A stretch of 5,123 nt of DNA, from the NCBI GenBank assembly GCA_002685455.1, contig NYXF01000131.1:21313-26435 (forward strand). Direction: 5' to 3'. A program made the translations under genes and the position numbers. Under the pieces are notes generated by a model. That model was given only the letters and a program-made list of their open reading frames with translations, was not told the origin of the DNA and ran no database searches. The DNA comes from Porticoccus sp. (lineage in GTDB: Bacteria; Pseudomonadota; Gammaproteobacteria; Pseudomonadales; Porticoccaceae). Below, in pieces: positions 1 through 5,123 of this stretch. How positions within the stretch are numbered: position 1 is the stretch's first letter; each line of letters opens with the position of its first letter.

Positions 1-2526
1 TAATTCTTGGATATGTATTGTTGTAAAACGATCTTCTTGAACAACTCTTTCAGAAATCATTATTGAGTCTTCAAAGTTATATCCATTCCATGGCATGAAA
101 GCGATTCGCATATTTTGACCTAAAGCCAATTCACCCATATCAACAGATGGTCCGTCCGCAAGAATGTCTCCAGAAGATATATTATCTCCAAGCTGAACAA
201 TTGGGCACTGATTTATGCACGTATTTTGGTTTGATCTGGTATATTTTATTAAATTGTATATATCAACTCCGGCATCGCCGGTTTCAACTTCTGAACTATT
301 AACTCTGACAACAATTCTGCTAGCATCAACACTTTCTATGACACCACCTCTTTTCGCAACAACACAAACACCAGAATCAGAAGCAACGAATCTCTCAAAA
401 CCAGTTCCAACGAGTGGTTTTTCTGCTTTAAGTGTGGGCACTGCTTGACGCTGCATGTTTGAGCCCATTAGTGCACGATTCGCATCATCGTGTTCTAAAA
501 AGGGTATAAGTGCTGCAGCAACAGAAACTACCTGTTGTGGAGATACATCCATAAAGTCGATTTCATTTGGGACCTTTAGACTGAACTCTCCTTTGTAGCG
601 GACACTAACAAGTTCCTCGGATAGATGGTCCTCGGCATCAAGAGATGCAGAGGCTTGAGCGATAACAAAATCTGCCTCATTTATTGCTGACATATACTCT
701 ATTTCATCTGTTACCTTACCGTCGATAACTTTCCTGTAGGGTGTCTCTAGAAAACCAAATGCATTTGTTCTCGCGTATGCAGATAGTGAGTTTATAAGGC
801 CGATGTTGGGTCCCTCTGGAGTTTCAATAGGACAAACTCTTCCATAATGTGTAGGATGAACATCACGTACCTCAAATCCTGCACGCTCTCGCGTTAATCC
901 ACCCGGTCCCAAAGCCGAAATTCGACGCTTATGTGTTACCTCTGATAGTGGATTGTTTTGATCCATAAACTGCGATAACTGGCTAGATCCAAAGAACTCC
1001 TTCATGGCTGCGGCAACAGGCTTCGCATTTATCAAATCCTGGGGCATCAAGCCGTCTGCTTCAGCAACTGATAGCCTTTCTTTTACCGCTCGCTCGACTC
1101 GCACTAAACCGATACGAAATTGGTTTTCAGCCATTTCACCTACAGATCTTATTCTACGATTTCCCAAATGGTCGATATCGTCAACAATTCCTTTTCCGTC
1201 TCGAATACCAATCAAAACCTTAAGAACACCAATAATATCTTCTTTACTTAGTATTCCTTGACCAGATTCTTCTTGACGTCCAAGACGTCGATTAAATTTC
1301 ATTCTCCCAACAGGTGATAAATCATATCGATCTAAACTGAAAAATAGGTTATTAAATAAATTTTCAGCGGATTCTTTTGTCGGCGGCTCGCCTGGTCGCA
1401 TCATACGATAAATTTCTACCAAGGCCTCCATTTGTGATTGAGTACTATCTGATCTCAATGTATCTGAGATAAACGGACCTCTATCAAGATCGTTAGTATA
1501 GATAGATTTAATAGAGGTCAGACCTGCGTCACGAATTTGTTTTAACATTACCTCATCGATTTCTGTGTTACAGTTAAACAAAATTTCGCCTGTATCCGGA
1601 TTAACTACATCTTTTGCGAGTGGTCGTCCATGTAAATAGTCCTCTGGAATAACAAGTTTAGTAATTTTCTGTTTTTCCAATTCCTTTACATGTCTCGCTG
1701 TTATCCGCCTCCCGTCTGCAACTATTACTTTCCCTTTTTTGTCTAAGATATCAAAGGTAGCGATATCACCCCTTAGTCTTGATGGCTCTAAATCAAGGGT
1801 ATATGTTCCATCTCCACAGAGATTAAAAGTATTTGTTTCAAAGAATTCTGCCAACATTTCTTCAGCACTAAAACCTAGGGCACGAAGAAGCATTGTTGCT
1901 GGTAATTTACGTCGGCGATCGATTCGAACGAAAACTAGATCTTTTGGATCAAATTCAAAGTCAAGCCATGAGCCACGATAGGGAATTATTCTAGCTGAAT
2001 ACAATAACTTACCTGAAGAATGTGTTTTTCCTTTATCGTGATCAAAAAAGACTCCAGGAGAACGATGAAGTTGTGATACGACAACTCTTTCTGTACCGTT
2101 TATGATAAAGGTTCCGTTATTAGTCATTAAGGGGATTTCCCCCATGTAGACTTCTTGGTCTTTAATTTCTTTGATCGTTTTGTAGGATGAATCTTTATCG
2201 TAGATCATCAAGCGAACTCTTACTCTCAAAGAACAACCAAAAGTTACACTTCTGAGCTTACACTCTTCTTCGTCAAATACTGGCTTGCCTAGATTATAGT
2301 CTACATATTCAAGACCTGCATTTCCCGAATAACTTACAATCGGAAATACGGACTTAAATGCAGCATGCAAGCCTGAATCAAGTCTATCTTCATTTAAGAT
2401 ATCTAATTGAGTAAAAGTTCGATATGAATCCATTTGTATCGCGAGTAGATAAGGTAAATTCATTACCTGTGGAAGCTTCCCAAAGTCATTACGGATACGT
2501 TTTTTCTCAGTGTACGAGTAAGCCAT
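1..2526 (-). CDS. rpoB: RNA polymerase beta subunit (RpoB), N-terminal 842 codons, cut by window edge
   Basis: This is the beta subunit of RNA polymerase, which with beta' forms the catalytic centre for transcription. The frame is open from the ATG at 2526 to base 1 without a stop, and by a constant offset of 6 residues it corresponds to about E. coli residues 1-836 of 1342. Visible landmarks are the opening [12 protein letters not shown], the protrusion and lobe motifs [20 protein letters not shown] and [12 protein letters not shown], the gammaproteobacterial lobe insertion at about residues 230-350, the rifampicin pocket at 513-539, [18 protein letters not shown], and NFEDS with Glu819 and Asp820 (E. 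coli Glu813/Asp814) beside the active site. The lysines and histidine of the C-terminal half lie outside the window. It follows rplL after 183 bases holding a terminator-like attenuator. I see no frameshift. The start matches the family; an in-frame ATG lies four codons upstream. Confidence 0.98.
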   Translation of the reverse strand, partial: MAYSYTEKKRIRNDFGKLPQVMNLPYLLAIQMDSYRTFTQLDILNEDRLDSGLHAAFKSVFPIVSYSGNAGLEYVDYNLGKPVFDEEECKLRSVTFGCSLRVRVRLMIYDKDSSYKTIKEIKDQEVYMGEIPLMTNNGTFIINGTERVVVSQLHRSPGVFFDHDKGKTHSSGKLLYSARIIPYRGSWLDFEFDPKDLVFVRIDRRRKLPATMLLRALGFSAEEMLAEFFETNTFNLCGDGTYTLDLEPSRLRGDIATFDILDKKGKVIVADGRRITARHVKELEKQKITKLVIPEDYLHGRPLAKDVVNPDTGEILFNCNTEIDEVMLKQIRDAGLTSIKSIYTNDLDRGPFISDTLRSDSTQSQMEALVEIYRMMRPGEPPTKESAENLFNNLFFSLDRYDLSPVGRMKFNRRLGRQEESGQGILSKEDIIGVLKVLIGIRDGKGIVDDIDHLGNRRIRSVGEMAENQFRIGLVRVERAVKERLSVAEADGLMPQDLINAKPVAAAMKEFFGSSQLSQFMDQNNPLSEVTHKRRISALGPGGLTRERAGFEVRDVHPTHYGRVCPIETPEGPNIGLINSLSAYARTNAFGFLETPYRKVIDGKVTDEIEYMSAINEADFVIAQASASLDAEDHLSEELVSVRYKGEFSLKVPNEIDFMDVSPQQVVSVAAALIPFLEHDDANRALMGSNMQRQAVPTLKAEKPLVGTGFERFVASDSGVCVVAKRGGVIESVDASRIVVRVNSSEVETGDAGVDIYNLIKYTRSNQNTCINQCPIVQLGDNISSGDILADGPSVDMGELALGQNMRIAFMPWNGYNFEDSIMISERVVQEDRFTTIHIQEL
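910..990 (-). other. rpoB: Rifampicin-resistance-determining region of rpoB (wild-type residues)
   Basis: These codons encode residues 513-539, equivalent to E. coli 507-533, and line the rifampicin pocket next to the RNA exit path. The visible sequence is [17 protein letters not shown] followed by [10 protein letters not shown]. The positions whose mutation classically gives resistance keep the sensitive residues: Gln519, Asp522, His532, Arg535 and Ser537, for E. coli Gln513, Asp516, His526, Arg529 and Ser531. The only difference from E. coli in this stretch is Val for Ile at 530 (E. coli Ile524), a conservative change. The inference is a rifampicin-sensitive type of polymerase, leaving aside permeability and other mutations outside the cluster. 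Confidence 0.85.
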
Positions 2527-2530
2527 TATG

Positions 2531-2536
2531 TTCCCC
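2531..2536 (-). promoter_or_regulatory. Weak ribosome binding site of rpoB
   Basis: On the coding strand GGGGAA ends four bases before the ATG at 2526. It is a weaker match to anti-Shine-Dalgarno than the sites of the other genes here. An alternative in-frame ATG at 2538, which would add MGNI, is preceded by AAGAG at a usable distance. Homology to E. coli [10 protein letters not shown] favours the downstream ATG. Confidence 0.5.
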
Positions 2537-2633
2537 ATCTTGACTCTTAATTTACATGCTTTATAACCGACTGAAGCATTCAAACTAAAAATCTTTTTGC
2601 AAAAAAGGATATTTAGATAGTATTAAAGTCTAC

Positions 2634-2680
2634 AAAAAAAGCAGCGCTAGTGAGCCCGGAATTACCCGAGCTACAGCCTG
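2634..2680 (-). terminator. Intrinsic terminator-like attenuator between rplL and rpoB
   Basis: Reading the minus strand, the RNA after rplL forms a two-part hairpin. The inner stem AGCTCGG pairs with CCGGGCT around a six-base loop GTAATT. The outer stem CAGGCTG pairs with TAGC(G)CTG with one bulged G, and a small T/CAC internal loop lies between the two. The 3' arm is followed by one C and seven T (2634-2640), the classic form of a rho-independent terminator. It begins 30 bases after the rplL stop. In E. coli a partial terminator in the same gap lets only a minority of transcripts enter rpoBC, which explains the large excess of L7/L12 over beta. The structure is seen directly; partial readthrough here is inferred, because no clear promoter for rpoB follows it. 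Confidence 0.82.
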
Positions 2681-2709
2681 ATTAACTGTCAAATACAAGC
2701 ACTATATAC

Positions 2710-3090
2710 CTATTTCAATTCGCTACTAGCACCAGCTTCTTCCAGTTGTTTTTTTGCTTCTTCCGCTTCAGATGTAGGAGCCCCTTCTTTAATTACTGAG
2801 GGGGCACTATCTACAAGATCTTTAGCTTCTTTCAAACCCAGACCGGTTATTGACCGAACCGCTTTAATCACATTTACTTTTTTCTCACCAACTGACGTTA
2901 ACATCACATCAAAGGCATCTTTAGCTTCTGGTGCATCACCGGCATCACCAGCAGCAGCTGGTGCAGCTGCTGCAACTGCAGCCTGTGCAGATACGCCGAA
3001 TTTTTCTTCCATTGCTGCTACAAGCTCAACAACTTCCATTACGCTCATTGAAGCAATTGCTTCTAAAATATCATCTTTGGAAAGAGCCAT
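2710..3090 (-). CDS. rplL: 50S ribosomal protein L7/L12
   Basis: This is the multicopy stalk protein of the 50S subunit, which recruits and stimulates translational GTPases (EF-Tu, EF-G, IF2, RF3). It is 126 residues, against 121 in E. coli. Residues 1-36 are the N-terminal dimerisation domain that docks on L10 ([20 protein letters not shown]). Residues 37-56 are an Ala/Gly/Pro/Asp-rich flexible hinge, slightly longer than in E. coli, which accounts for much of the extra length. Residues 58-126 are the globular factor-binding domain with [10 protein letters not shown] and [15 protein letters not shown] at 71-97. The C-terminus, SSELK, replaces the E. coli VEVK ending. The ATG is six bases from a perfect AGGAGG. 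It is cotranscribed with rplJ after a 45-base gap, and the attenuator downstream keeps its output above that of rpoB. Confidence 0.98.
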   Translation of the reverse strand: MALSKDDILEAIASMSVMEVVELVAAMEEKFGVSAQAAVAAAAPAAAGDAGDAPEAKDAFDVMLTSVGEKKVNVIKAVRSITGLGLKEAKDLVDSAPSVIKEGAPTSEAEEAKKQLEEAGASSELK

Positions 3091-3096
3091 TATTAA

Positions 3097-3102
3097 CCTC
3101 CT
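3097..3102 (-). promoter_or_regulatory. Strong Shine-Dalgarno site of rplL
   Basis: A perfect AGGAGG, extended to AGGAGGT, sits six bases from the rplL ATG in AT-rich, unstructured-looking surroundings. It is the strongest ribosome site in the window, which fits the need for several L7/L12 copies per L10. Confidence 0.85.
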
Positions 3103-3135
3103 AATTAAATAAATTTATATACGCTATTCAGTAAA

Positions 3136-3666
3136 TTAAGCAGCTTCCTGCTTCTTATCACGAACAGCCGCTACAACACGAGTCACTTTAGTCGGAACCT
3201 CATTAAAGGTCCGAGTTAATTTAGTGATTGGCGCTAGAGTCACACATGCCAACTGACAGAGAGCCTGTTCTATAGTTGGCAATTTAGCTAGGACATCAAT
3301 TTGTCCGTTATCAAGTAATTGCCCGCTAATAGATAAAGCTTTTACTTCAAACTTATCATTACTTTTCGCAAACTCCTTAAATAATCTAGCAGCTGCGCCA
3401 GGATCTTCCATAGAAAAACCAAATAACGATGGACCAATCAACACCTCGCTTACGCACTCATACTCTGTACCTTTAAACGCAAGTTTTGCAAGTGTATTGC
3501 GTACTATACGAATATCGATATTTTGTTCTCGTGCTTTTTTACGAAGAATTGTCATATCAGTCACATTAACTCCACGAGCATCGGCAATTACCAACGACAA
3601 GGCGTTTGAAGCAGTAACTCCGACTTGATCAACAATCACTTTTTTACTTTCAAGATTTAATGCCAC
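3136..3666 (-). CDS. rplJ: 50S ribosomal protein L10 (GTG start)
   Basis: L10 anchors the L7/L12 dimers to the 50S subunit by binding 23S rRNA near L11, and as the L10-(L7/L12) complex it represses its own mRNA. It is 176 residues. The RNA-binding globular domain (about 1-130) shows MALNLESKK, RGVNVTDMTILRKKAR, VRNTLAKLAFKGTEYE (55-70), IGPS (77-80) and MEDPGAAARLFKEFAK (86-101). The C-terminal helix (about 131-172) that carries L7/L12 is 11 residues longer than in E. coli, with APITKLTRTFNEVPTKVTRVV before the shared AAVRD ending. The start is GTG (3664-3666), supported by the MALNL match to E. coli and by AGGAG eight bases upstream; there is no competing ATG. It leads the rplJL-rpoB unit behind a 264-base leader. 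Confidence 0.98.
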   Translation of the reverse strand: MALNLESKKVIVDQVGVTASNALSLVIADARGVNVTDMTILRKKAREQNIDIRIVRNTLAKLAFKGTEYECVSEVLIGPSLFGFSMEDPGAAARLFKEFAKSNDKFEVKALSISGQLLDNGQIDVLAKLPTIEQALCQLACVTLAPITKLTRTFNEVPTKVTRVVAAVRDKKQEAA

Positions 3667-3674
3667 GAGACTTT

Positions 3675-3679
3675 CTCCT
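3675..3679 (-). promoter_or_regulatory. Shine-Dalgarno site of rplJ
   Basis: AGGAG lies eight bases upstream of the GTG and decides this non-ATG start. The following bases allow a small GAGA-AAG-TCTC hairpin that would cover part of the site, and the foot of another hairpin (3686-3714) lies six bases upstream. Access may therefore depend on leader folding; this last point is inference. Confidence 0.75.
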
Positions 3680-3788
3680 GGATTTAATTGATTGGCCCAA
3701 TTCGACCATCAATTGATTAAGCATCAATTAAAATTTTTGACGCATTTTCGGCGTTCTAATCCAGCTACAAAAAAAACTGAATAGGGTT

Positions 3789-3863
3789 GCACCGTTTGCG
3801 TAGGCGACTTCCAGTCAAAACTTGGAAATATCATTAAACCATTAACCTAGGCACCTACGGTCT
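3789..3863 (-). ncRNA. L10 leader: L10-(L7/L12) binding site in rplJ mRNA
   Basis: The core is AGACCGTAGGTGCC on the 5' side and CGCCTACGCAAACGGTG on the 3' side. GTAGGTG (3858-3852) pairs with CGCCTAC (3806-3800). ACC (3861-3859) pairs with GGT (3793-3791), leaving a six-base one-sided bulge GCAAAC (3794-3799). An inner arm pairs TTTCCA (3828-3823) with TGGAAG (3813-3808) across a nine-base loop. A stem interrupted by a purine-rich bulge, with these conserved bases, is the form I know from the L10 leader family, and the position directly before rplJ supports the call. Established role: L10-(L7/L12) binds here and lowers rplJL translation when in excess over rRNA. A covariance-model hit to the Rfam L10_leader family would confirm it. 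Confidence 0.8.
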
Positions 3864-3930
3864 TTAACGGTCTAAGAAAAGTTACTTAGACCCCAAAGTT
3901 AGTTTGATCTCACCAAAGAGACCTTGTTTT

Positions 3931-4626
3931 TCATACCTCTAAAGAGGCCTGGTCTATTATTAAACCAGGGCCCATAGTTGTCGATAAGGTAATTTTGCTT
4001 AAAAAAATACCCTTTGCTGATGCTGGTTTAGCCTTCTTTAAGTCAATTATAAGGGCCTCAAGATTTTCTTTTAAAAAGGTCTCATCAAAACTAAGGCTAC
4101 CAATTGCGCCATGAATTATTCCGTTTTTGTCAATACGATAGCGCACCTGGCCGGCTTTAGCATTTTTTACAGCCGTTCCTATATCGGTTGTTACAGTTCC
4201 CGTTTTAGGATTTGGCATCAAACCTCTAGGGCCTAAAACTTGTCCAAGGAGACCCACTACCCTCATTGCTGCAGGCTCAGCAATAACAACATCAAAATTC
4301 GTATTTCCAGATTTGATATCTTCGGCGAGATCGTCCATACCAACTAGATCAGCACCTGATTCATTTGCCGCCTCTGCTGCATCACCTTGAGCAAAAACTG
4401 CTACCCTAACATTTTTTCCTGTGCCATGAGGAAGCGTAGTTGCTCCTCGAACTGCTTGATCAGATTTTTTGGGATCGATACCTAAATTCACGGCAACATC
4501 AACAACTTCTGTAAATTTAACAGTAGAAACTTCTTTTAATATCTGTACTGCCTCACTAATAGAGTAGTGCTTTCCAATTTCAACTTTCTCACGAATTATT
4601 CGAACTCGCTTAGAAATCCTAGCCAT
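3931..4626 (-). CDS. rplA: 50S ribosomal protein L1
   Basis: L1 forms the mobile stalk on the E-site side of the 50S subunit and helps release deacylated tRNA. Free L1 also represses the rplKA mRNA. It is 231 residues, against 234 in E. coli, with the shortening at the C-terminus (ends DQASLEV). Domain I is made of the N-terminal part (about 1-67, with [15 protein letters not shown] and [10 protein letters not shown]) and the C-terminal part (about 160-231, with [14 protein letters not shown] and STTMGPG). Domain II is inserted between them. The family signature [14 protein letters not shown] stands at 132-145. The ATG follows the rplK stop with no base between, and the ribosome site is inside rplK, so translation of the two is probably coupled. 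The rplJ leader follows the TGA stop. Confidence 0.98.
   Translation of the reverse strand: MARISKRVRIIREKVEIGKHYSISEAVQILKEVSTVKFTEVVDVAVNLGIDPKKSDQAVRGATTLPHGTGKNVRVAVFAQGDAAEAANESGADLVGMDDLAEDIKSGNTNFDVVIAEPAAMRVVGLLGQVLGPRGLMPNPKTGTVTTDIGTAVKNAKAGQVRYRIDKNGIIHGAIGSLSFDETFLKENLEALIIDLKKAKPASAKGIFLSKITLSTTMGPGLIIDQASLEV
3956..3984 (-). promoter_or_regulatory. Candidate sigma-70 promoter for rplJ inside the end of rplA
   Basis: On the minus strand TCGACA (3984-3979, one mismatch to TTGACA) is separated by 17 bases from AATAAT (3961-3956, one mismatch to TATAAT). Transcription would start near 3949, giving a leader of about 280 bases before rplJ. E. coli also has a separate promoter for the L10 unit near the rplA-rplJ junction. 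The match lies in rplA codons for Ile-Ile and neighbours, so AT-richness alone could produce it. Confidence 0.35.
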
Positions 4627-5058
4627 TTAAACACCCTCCACGTCAAGACCGATAGATCGGGCAGATCCGGCTATAGTCCTGACTGCTGCATCCATATTTG
4701 AAGCAGTCAGGTCAGATTGTTTGATTTTTACTATCTCTTCACATTGTGCCCTGGTAACTTTGCCAACTTTTGATGTATTTGGGGTACTGCTACCATTTTT
4801 TACTCCAGCTGCTTTTTTAAGCAAATAGGATGCAGGTGAAGTCTTTGTTATGAAAGTAAAACTTTTGTCAGCATATACGCTTATGACAACAGGTACAGGT
4901 GAACCTGGCTCTAGCTCTTGGGTTTGGGCATTAAATGCTTTGCAAAATTCCATTATGTTAACTCCCTTTTGACCCAGTGCGGGTCCAACGGGTGGACTAG
5001 GATTTGCTTTGCCTGCAGGCACTTGCAATTTCACGTAAGAATCTACTTTTTTAGCCAT
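4627..5058 (-). CDS. rplK: 50S ribosomal protein L11
   Basis: L11 binds the GTPase-associated region of 23S rRNA at the base of the L7/L12 stalk. It takes part in EF-G action, in RelA sensing of uncharged tRNA and in thiopeptide binding. It is 143 residues, against 142 in E. coli. The N-terminal domain (1 to about 70) carries the flexible proline-rich thiopeptide-site segment [20 protein letters not shown] (19-38). The C-terminal rRNA-binding domain (about 75-143) carries [20 protein letters not shown] and the signature [16 protein letters not shown] (127-142). The ATG start gives the expected MAKKV and has GGAGA six bases upstream. Its stop abuts rplA. The gene before it is outside the window (nusG in most relatives). 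Confidence 0.98.
   Translation of the reverse strand: MAKKVDSYVKLQVPAGKANPSPPVGPALGQKGVNIMEFCKAFNAQTQELEPGSPVPVVISVYADKSFTFITKTSPASYLLKKAAGVKNGSSTPNTSKVGKVTRAQCEEIVKIKQSDLTASNMDAAVRTIAGSARSIGLDVEGV
4634..4639 (-). promoter_or_regulatory. Shine-Dalgarno site of rplA within the last rplK codons
   Basis: GGAGGG spans the final Val-Glu-Gly codons of rplK and ends seven bases before the rplA ATG. Ribosomes finishing rplK at the TAA (4627-4629) stand on the rplA start, which favours reinitiation and coupled control by L1. Confidence 0.8.
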
Positions 5059-5064
5059 CTAACT

Positions 5065-5069
5065 TCTCC
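5065..5069 (-). promoter_or_regulatory. Shine-Dalgarno site of rplK
   Basis: GGAGA (within GGAGAAG) lies six bases before the rplK ATG and supports that start. Confidence 0.75.
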
Positions 5070-5083
5070 ATTTTGGGTCAAAC

Positions 5084-5116
5084 GCCTCGAAGTTCTAAGT
5101 AAAACTCGTCTCAGGC
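5084..5116 (-). promoter_or_regulatory. Stem-loop in rplK leader, possible part of the L1 operator
   Basis: On the minus strand GCCT pairs with AGGC, and CGAGTT pairs with AACT(T)CG with one bulged T, around an eight-base loop. The two stems are separated by an unpaired GAGA on the 5' side only. Known L1-binding mRNA sites also combine a GCC stem with an adjacent GAGA-type asymmetric loop, and L1 represses rplKA from a site just before rplK. The base-pairing is seen; the L1 role is inferred, and the window edge at 5123 may remove the partner strand of the true operator. Confidence 0.35.
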
Positions 5117-5123
5117 TTCCCTG

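Larger units (their letters stand above)
3667..3930 (-). promoter_or_regulatory. rplA-rplJ intergenic region: structured rplJ leader
   Basis: These 264 bases hold no credible gene. Read on the minus strand, they contain in order: a 6-bp hairpin GGTCTC/GAGATC (3906-3923), a perfect 8-bp hairpin GGTCTAAG/CTTAGACC (3869-3892), the L10-binding aptamer (3791-3861), a hairpin displaying eight U in its loop (3756-3784), a small ACGC/GCGT hairpin (3740-3754), and two mutually exclusive AT-rich hairpins (3686-3729) just before the rplJ ribosome site. None of the first three has a U tract after it, so I do not call a terminator here. The length and structure fit an autoregulated ribosomal-protein leader. 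Confidence 0.75.

Noticed and set aside
910..990. Possible rifampicin-resistance mutation in rpoB
   Set aside because: All classical resistance positions carry the sensitive residue. The single Ile-to-Val difference from E. coli is conservative and not a known resistance site to my knowledge.
215..1981. Plus-strand open frames at 215-448, 1004-1261 and 1739-1981
   Set aside because: They lie antisense to the intact, strongly conserved rpoB frame. Their proteins are low-complexity Ser/Thr/Pro-rich or Ser/Arg-rich strings with no recognisable domain, as expected for shadow frames.
2687..2692. Perfect TTGACA on the minus strand as a -35 box for rpoB
   Set aside because: At 16-18 bases downstream only GC-rich bases of the terminator stem are found (around TCGGGT), so there is no -10 box. 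A transcript from it would also meet the terminator at once.
3869..3923. Tandem hairpins after rplA as a terminator of the rplKA unit
   Set aside because: Neither hairpin is followed by a U tract on the minus strand, so they do not have the form of an intrinsic terminator. They are more likely leader structure or RNA 3'-end or processing elements.
3912..3947. boxA-like CTCTTTA and CTCTTTG on the minus strand near the end of rplA
   Set aside because: They share only the CTCTTT core with the boxA consensus. One sits in coding sequence and there is no accompanying boxB, so the match is too weak to call an antitermination site.
1..5123. Mobile element, CRISPR, toxin-antitoxin or defence system
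   Set aside because: The window is filled by five conserved housekeeping genes in their ancestral order. There are no inverted-repeat ends, repeat arrays or foreign-looking insertions, and base composition is even by eye.

Overview
This window holds one ordinary and highly conserved chromosomal locus, read entirely on the minus strand. From the right edge leftwards it carries rplK (L11), rplA (L1), rplJ (L10), rplL (L7/L12) and the first 842 codons of rpoB (RNA polymerase beta subunit), which runs off the left edge. The gene order rplK-rplA-rplJ-rplL-rpoB and the close protein resemblance to Escherichia coli (RpoB opens [13 protein letters not shown]10 opens MALNL) point to a gammaproteobacterium. 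The DNA is AT-rich by eye, roughly 40% GC, as in many marine or host-associated lineages. I cannot name a genus from the sequence alone.

Layout by region, on + strand coordinates. Positions 5059-5123 are the rplK leader with a Shine-Dalgarno site and a foldable element that may be the edge of an L1 operator. Positions 4627-5058 are rplK. It ends exactly where rplA (3931-4626) begins, and the rplA ribosome site lies inside the last rplK codons. Positions 3667-3930 are a 264-base leader before rplJ, with no gene. It contains a recognisable L10-binding aptamer and several other stem-loops, and a possible promoter lies just upstream inside the end of rplA. Then come rplJ (3136-3666, GTG start), a 45-base gap with a strong Shine-Dalgarno site, and rplL (2710-3090). 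The 183-base gap 2527-2709 contains a strong intrinsic-terminator structure, which in this position acts as a partial attenuator in E. coli. Partial rpoB fills 1-2526.

The genes form two linked control units known from E. coli. L1 represses rplKA, and the L10-(L7/L12) complex represses rplJL by binding the rplJ leader. The attenuator before rpoB lets many more copies of the stalk proteins than of RNA polymerase be made from one transcript. L11, L10 and L7/L12 build the GTPase-associated stalk of the 50S subunit, L1 builds the opposite stalk, and beta is half of the polymerase active centre.

I found no mobile element, CRISPR array, tRNA or rRNA, and no sign of a previously undescribed system. 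The items worth a second look are in the non-coding RNA: alternative folds in the rplJ leader, an eight-U loop there, and the strong terminator upstream of an essential gene.
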